Assembly (NCBI GenBank): GCA_002498605.1
Contig: DAHY01000023.1
Location: 1-26,213 of the forward strand
Direction of reading: 5' to 3'
Origin: Methanomassiliicoccaceae archaeon UBA404
GTDB taxonomy: Archaea > Thermoplasmatota > Thermoplasmata > Methanomassiliicoccales > Methanomethylophilaceae
Length of the DNA: 26,213 nucleotides
Made by a program: the position numbers and the translations under genes
The notes under the pieces: generated by a model
Databases searched by the model: none
Seen by the model: the letters and a program-made list of their open reading frames with translations, nothing else
What the model was told of the DNA's origin: nothing
Shown here: positions 23,438 through 26,213 of the stretch, piece after piece
Numbering within the stretch: position 1 is the first letter of the stretch
Layout of the letters: each line of letters opens with the position of its first letter

Positions 23438-24177
23438 TGGACGTCAAACAGTATCTTCTGGATAAAATCGGGAAAGGTACCATTCACATGGCTCTTTTGG
23501 ATCCGGACAAACAAAGTCCCGAAGAAGCCGGTAAATTGGCCGCACTTGCAAAAGAAGCCGGAACCGATGCGATAATGATCGGCGGATCCACCGGAGTGAC
23601 TTCCGAAAATCTCGGCGCAACGGCCAGGGCAATCCGTGAAATGTCCGGTCTGCCCAGTATACATTTCCCCGGCGGCCCCAATGAACTTTCCCCGGAAGTT
23701 GACGCTCTTTTCTTTATGAGTCTCGTAAACAGTTCCGATCCTGCCTGGATATTCGGAGCCCAGGCTTATGCCGCACCGTATATCAAAAAATTGGGAATAG
23801 AAACACTGTCCATGGGATATCTGCTTATTGAACCCGGCATGAAAGTCGGAGAAGTCGGTAAGGCCAATCTGATTAAACATTCCGAAATCGATAAAGCAAT
23901 AGGATATGCGATTGCCTGCGAAATGTACGGCATGGAGTATGTGTATCTTGAAGCGGGAAGCGGAGCCAATATTCCGGTTCCCGCAAATATGATAACCGCA
24001 GTGAAAAATGCAATATCCATTCCTCTGATAGTCGGAGGAGGGATAAGAACTCCCGAAGCCGCAGAAGCCGCCAGAAAGGCAGGCGCCGATGCCATAGTCA
24101 CGGGAACTTTCATCGAAGAGTGTTCCGATCTCAATCACTTAAAAGCAGTCGTTGAAGCATCCAGAGGAAAAAAATGA
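23434..24177 (+). CDS. geranylgeranylglyceryl phosphate synthase
   Basis: The 247-residue TIM-barrel enzyme joins sn-glycerol-1-phosphate to geranylgeranyl diphosphate, the first committed step in archaeal membrane lipids. It shows MALLDPDKQ (Mg-binding), IGGSTGVT, FPGGPNELSPEVDALFFMS, YLEAGSGA and VGGGIRTPE (phosphate loop), then ADAIVTGTFIEE. Length fits the family. It overlaps the UbiA gene upstream and the zinc-ribbon gene downstream by 4 nt each. With UbiA this places two consecutive lipid-core steps in one message. The enzyme is soluble or membrane-peripheral. Confidence 0.96.
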   Translation: MMDVKQYLLDKIGKGTIHMALLDPDKQSPEEAGKLAALAKEAGTDAIMIGGSTGVTSENLGATARAIREMSGLPSIHFPGGPNELSPEVDALFFMSLVNSSDPAWIFGAQAYAAPYIKKLGIETLSMGYLLIEPGMKVGEVGKANLIKHSEIDKAIGYAIACEMYGMEYVYLEAGSGANIPVPANMITAVKNAISIPLIVGGGIRTPEAAEAARKAGADAIVTGTFIEECSDLNHLKAVVEASRGKK

Positions 24178-24515
24178 GCCCTAATCAAGCACCGATATCT
24201 CCATTTGCACCCATGCGTCTGACGCCCGAGGAACGCAGTGCGGGTATCACCAAAGATCTTAAAGTCGCCGCACGCAGGTTCCTGTGTCCGGTGTGTCACA
24301 AGGAATTCAGCCTATTCCAATCCAGGGCCATTGCCTGTGTGGCATGCCCGCAGGCCAATCAGAACTGTCCCAACGTCAGATGTCCTCATTGCGACAATGA
24401 GTTTCCCATCGAAGGATTCATCGTACCTGGCAAAGAAGAAACCGTTCACATGAACAAGTATGCCGACAATGTTTTCGACAATTGGATAGACAGTCACGGC
24501 ATAATCAGACGTTAA
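24174..24515 (+). CDS. small zinc-ribbon protein, unknown function
   Basis: The 113-residue protein has seven cysteines (38, 41, 55, 58, 65, 70, 73) in the order CPVC, CVAC, NCPN and CPHC, a compact double zinc-binding unit in the centre. A basic, polar stretch (LTPEERSAGITKDLKVAARR) precedes it, and an acidic/aromatic tail (NVFDNWIDSHG) follows. There is no membrane segment. It overlaps the GGGP synthase gene by 4 nt, so it is the last gene of the radA-lipid run. I do not recognise a family; nucleic-acid or protein binding is the usual role of such ribbons. Confidence 0.75.
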   Translation: MSPNQAPISPFAPMRLTPEERSAGITKDLKVAARRFLCPVCHKEFSLFQSRAIACVACPQANQNCPNVRCPHCDNEFPIEGFIVPGKEETVHMNKYADNVFDNWIDSHGIIRR

Positions 24516-24962
24516 TCAGATTATCGTCATTGCTTCCAATCCGGACTCTTCATCGATTTTTCTTACGGGGCCGGAACCGGTCATTTCCGTTATGACGACT
24601 TCGGTGACAAACCATGCAATCATTCCGTTCCGAAAACATCCCGTCACCGACTTACCTTCCCGGCCCGCGGTTCCGTGCATATGCAGGACCGGGTTTCCGG
24701 AGGCATCGGGAAATAACGTACCGAAGCCTGTGACTTCGCTGGGTGCATCCAAAACGTGATTGAGCGGCTCTATGGTGTTTCCGATGGGGTATTTCGGACC
24801 CACTACCAACCGCGATCCTTTATCCACTCCGCCCACAACAGATACGGCGGCATATCGTATGCCGTGTTCTATTGAGAATTTTTCTACCTCTTCCCGTATT
24901 ATTTTACCGGGTTCCAGACTAAGAACGAATATCCGTCCCGGGCGCATCTCCGCATACTTCAT
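24516..24962 (-). CDS. PPC/DUF296-domain protein
   Basis: The 148-residue protein matches the plant-and-prokaryote-conserved (PPC, DUF296) domain. It begins RPGRIFVLSLEPGKIIREEV, has VSVVGGVDKGSRLVVG and the family His motif in VLHMHGTAGREG, then VTGCFRNG and a C-terminal EVVITEM strand. PPC proteins form trimers; in plants the domain occurs in AT-hook nuclear proteins, and in prokaryotes its function is largely unsettled. No AT-hook is present. Its stop abuts the convergent zinc-ribbon gene with no gap. The ATG (24962) is 6 nt after the gene at 24969, so the two form an operon. Confidence 0.88.
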   Translation of the reverse strand: MKYAEMRPGRIFVLSLEPGKIIREEVEKFSIEHGIRYAAVSVVGGVDKGSRLVVGPKYPIGNTIEPLNHVLDAPSEVTGFGTLFPDASGNPVLHMHGTAGREGKSVTGCFRNGMIAWFVTEVVITEMTGSGPVRKIDEESGLEAMTII

Positions 24963-24968
24963 AATATG

Positions 24969-25337
24969 TCAGCGGTATCTGCTGTATTTATCAAGGAGCC
25001 TTGCAATTCTGTCATGCTCCTCTTTCGTCAGATCGCCTTCGTCAAAAAATGTTTTGACATGGACTTTTGCTTCTTTGGTTGAAGTTCGGGAGGCTTTCGC
25101 AATCACAGTAGCTAAAAAAGATGATGCTTTATCTTGGTCCATAGCAGATTCCGACAAGACTTCGTTCATATCGTATTTGAACGAATTTATCTTGTGCATA
25201 TTCAACATCGGCTGTTTCTTCGATGCGGTCTTTGTTTTTGGCTTGAATCTTTTTTTCCTTCTGTTGTCTCCGCCGGAATCGGAAGTCGATTTTGAAGCAG
25301 GACTTCCTGTGCCGGACACCTTGTTTACTTTTACCAA
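24969..25337 (-). CDS. basic hypothetical protein with disordered N-terminus
   Basis: The 122-residue protein is not recognised. Residues 1-45 are low-complexity and rich in Lys, Ser, Thr and Gly (KKRFKPKTKTASKK), probably disordered and able to bind nucleic acid. Residues about 46-122 are helical, ending in DEGDLTKEEHDRIARLLDKY, which could be a small helical hairpin. The TTG start at 25337 is supported by GGAG 8 nt upstream and a TATA-like TTTATATAATA (25368-25378, minus strand). It lies 6 nt before the PPC gene and is probably co-transcribed with it. Confidence 0.65.
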   Translation of the reverse strand: MVKVNKVSGTGSPASKSTSDSGGDNRRKKRFKPKTKTASKKQPMLNMHKINSFKYDMNEVLSESAMDQDKASSFLATVIAKASRTSTKEAKVHVKTFFDEGDLTKEEHDRIARLLDKYSRYR

Positions 25338-25367
25338 GAATATAACTCCGTGGCGAACTACTGAGTC

Positions 25368-25378
25368 ATATTATATAA
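25368..25378 (-). promoter_or_regulatory. TATA-like box of the 25337 gene
   Basis: On the minus strand TTTATATAATA lies about 35 nt before the TTG start at 25337, with GGAG (25346-25349) between. Transcription should therefore begin near 25345-25350, giving a short leader that contains the ribosome-binding site. The rest of 25379-25454 holds no gene I can support. Confidence 0.45.
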
Positions 25379-25454
25379 ACATAACCTAATTCCGTATTTA
25401 ACTGGGTTTGGTGTCCAGGTCTTCTTTTTTCAAAAATATTGCAAGAGAAGTGGT

Positions 25455-25466
25455 AAAAAAAATAAA
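25455..25466 (-). terminator. oligo-T terminator of the DUF5654 gene
   Basis: On the minus strand, a T8 run with a neighbouring TTTA lies about 40 nt past the stop of the DUF5654 gene. No strong hairpin precedes it, as is usual for archaeal oligo-T termination. Confidence 0.4.
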
Positions 25467-25501
25467 GGGTTTGGAATTCGGAAAACAAACAGTGTATTTG
25501 T

Positions 25502-25798
25502 TCACTCTTCTTCTTCGTCGTCGTCAACTATCAACGATTTTGCCTTTTTGGTTGCTCTGGCTATCCACAGTGTAAACAGAACAGCGATAACCGTAACAAT
25601 GATTGCATAGACGTACAATGCAATAATTCCGCCATGCTCTGTTCCCAAAAATTCATTGATGGTCGTCTTGATTGCCTCGTTCCAGGCAAGTGCTGCCACA
25701 AGACCGAAGGCCGCAGTTATAAGTGCTGCAAAAGATTGAAGAAGTTCAACCTTGAATTCATCTCTGTTTTTCTTTCTTTTTACTTCTCTATCTGACAT
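25502..25798 (-). CDS. DUF5654-family small membrane protein
   Basis: The 98-residue protein matches the archaeal DUF5654 pattern: a basic N-terminus (MSDREVKRKKNRDE), first helix about 22-42 with the family core LITAAFGLVAALAWNEAI, second helix about 57-81, and an acidic end (VDDDEEEE). Such proteins are small two-helix membrane proteins of unknown function. The ATG at 25798 has AAGGAG about 8 nt upstream and a TATA-like AATATATTATC around 25850-25860. It stands alone between the gene at 24969 and tRNA-Leu. Confidence 0.8.
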   Translation of the reverse strand: MSDREVKRKKNRDEFKVELLQSFAALITAAFGLVAALAWNEAIKTTINEFLGTEHGGIIALYVYAIIVTVIAVLFTLWIARATKKAKSLIVDDDEEEE

Positions 25799-26081
25799 TG
25801 AGTAAACTCCTTAGGTGCATAACCCAGACATGAGTATTACAGTTTGGAGATAATATATTCTTCGGAAAAATATTGTTTTTACAATCCCCGTTAATTATCC
25901 TTATGACCTCCGAATTCCGTATAACGGCTTCCGAATTTCAAATAATTTTCAGTAATGGGTATTTCTGATTTTTAAAATGACGATGCCGTATAAGAGTCAT
26001 GCACAATATTCAAAAAAGATACTGTACTGCAAAAATTTTATTTCAAAACCGTTCCCGTTTGCCGGGTGTATGGAATTAAAG

Positions 26082-26164
26082 TGCGGAGGATGGGATTCGA
26101 ACCCACGAAACCCTAAGGTCTAGGATCTTAAGTCCTATGCCGTTGTCCTCTTGGCTACCCCCGC
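26082..26164 (-). tRNA. tRNA-Leu (anticodon TAA)
   Basis: Reading the minus strand, the acceptor stem GCGGGGG (26164-26158) pairs with CCTCCGC (26089-26083), with one G-T pair. T8/A9, a D arm and the anticodon loop CTTAAGA (anticodon TAA) follow. A long class II variable arm and a T arm with GGTTCGAATCC complete it; A73 is present. Length is 83 nt with no intron. CCA is not encoded, so the CCA-adding enzyme at 18744 is needed. The region 25799-26081 contains only the DUF5654 promoter and AT-rich DNA with no gene I can support. Confidence 0.95.
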
Positions 26165-26213
26165 TCAAACCGTGTAATAACTTATTCTTAATTAAACTAC
26201 CTAGTGTTTTTAT

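Noticed and set aside
1..26213. CRISPR arrays, insertion sequences or prophage genes
   Set aside because: No regularly spaced direct repeats, transposase or integrase motifs, or phage structural genes were seen.

Overview
The window is archaeal chromosome. Evidence: eukaryote-like ribosomal proteins L44e and S27e, aIF2-alpha, Nop10, a PAC2-family protein, RadA, an archaeal (class I) CCA-adding enzyme, an intron-bearing tRNA-Tyr, and both prenyltransferases that build the ether-lipid core (GGGP synthase and a UbiA-type DGGGP synthase). TATA-box promoters often sit about 25 nt from start codons, as in leaderless archaeal transcripts. Of 33 protein genes I can delimit, about 22 end in TGA, 11 in TAA and none in TAG. 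That bias, with the gene content, makes me lean towards a Thermoplasmatota lineage such as a Methanomassiliicoccales-type methanogen (inference; no marker gene here proves it).

Layout. (1) 273-2414 is a translation/RNP operon on the + strand (rpl44e, rps27e, aif2a, nop10, PAC2 gene), followed by a tRNA-Tyr(GTA) gene carrying an intron of about 33 nt. (2) 2822-4135 is a lone Mrr_N/DUF3883 nuclease-like gene downstream of the tRNA, a probable defence or restriction gene. (3) 4360-8042, minus strand, is a tightly overlapping six-gene operon: DUF134 regulator, NifX-like protein, two MinD-like ATPases with paired 4Fe-4S ferredoxin insertions, an MBL-fold hydrolase and a second NifX-like protein. 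It resembles the MinD/ORP gene clusters of anaerobic bacteria. A 12-bp palindrome lies upstream and a stem-loop downstream. (4) 8294-12115 holds two small membrane proteins, a double universal-stress protein and an ABC-2 exporter pair. (5) 12221-14283 holds an acetyltransferase overlapping a two-HKD phospholipase-D-type cardiolipin synthase. (6) 14239-18694 holds a PHP phosphoesterase with an MTA/SAH/5'-deoxyadenosine deaminase, a divergent MBL hydrolase, and a zinc-ribbon/transmembrane/transglutaminase protein. (7) 18744-24515 holds cca, a small membrane protein, and a + strand run radA, tRNA G10 methyltransferase, UbiA, GGGP synthase and a zinc-ribbon protein. (8) 24516-26164, minus strand, holds a PPC/DUF296 protein, a basic hypothetical protein, a DUF5654 membrane protein and tRNA-Leu(TAA).

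The genome is compact. Start/stop overlaps of 1-4 nt join genes inside operons, and convergent pairs overlap by 4 to 45 nt. The most unusual features are the DUF134/NifX/MinD-ferredoxin operon, in which every non-ATPase partner except the hydrolase carries a His- or Cys-rich putative metal-binding tail; the RadA Walker A loop, which has Ser where Gly is expected; the tRNA-Tyr intron, which does not fold readily into a canonical splice motif; and the complete absence of TAG stops.
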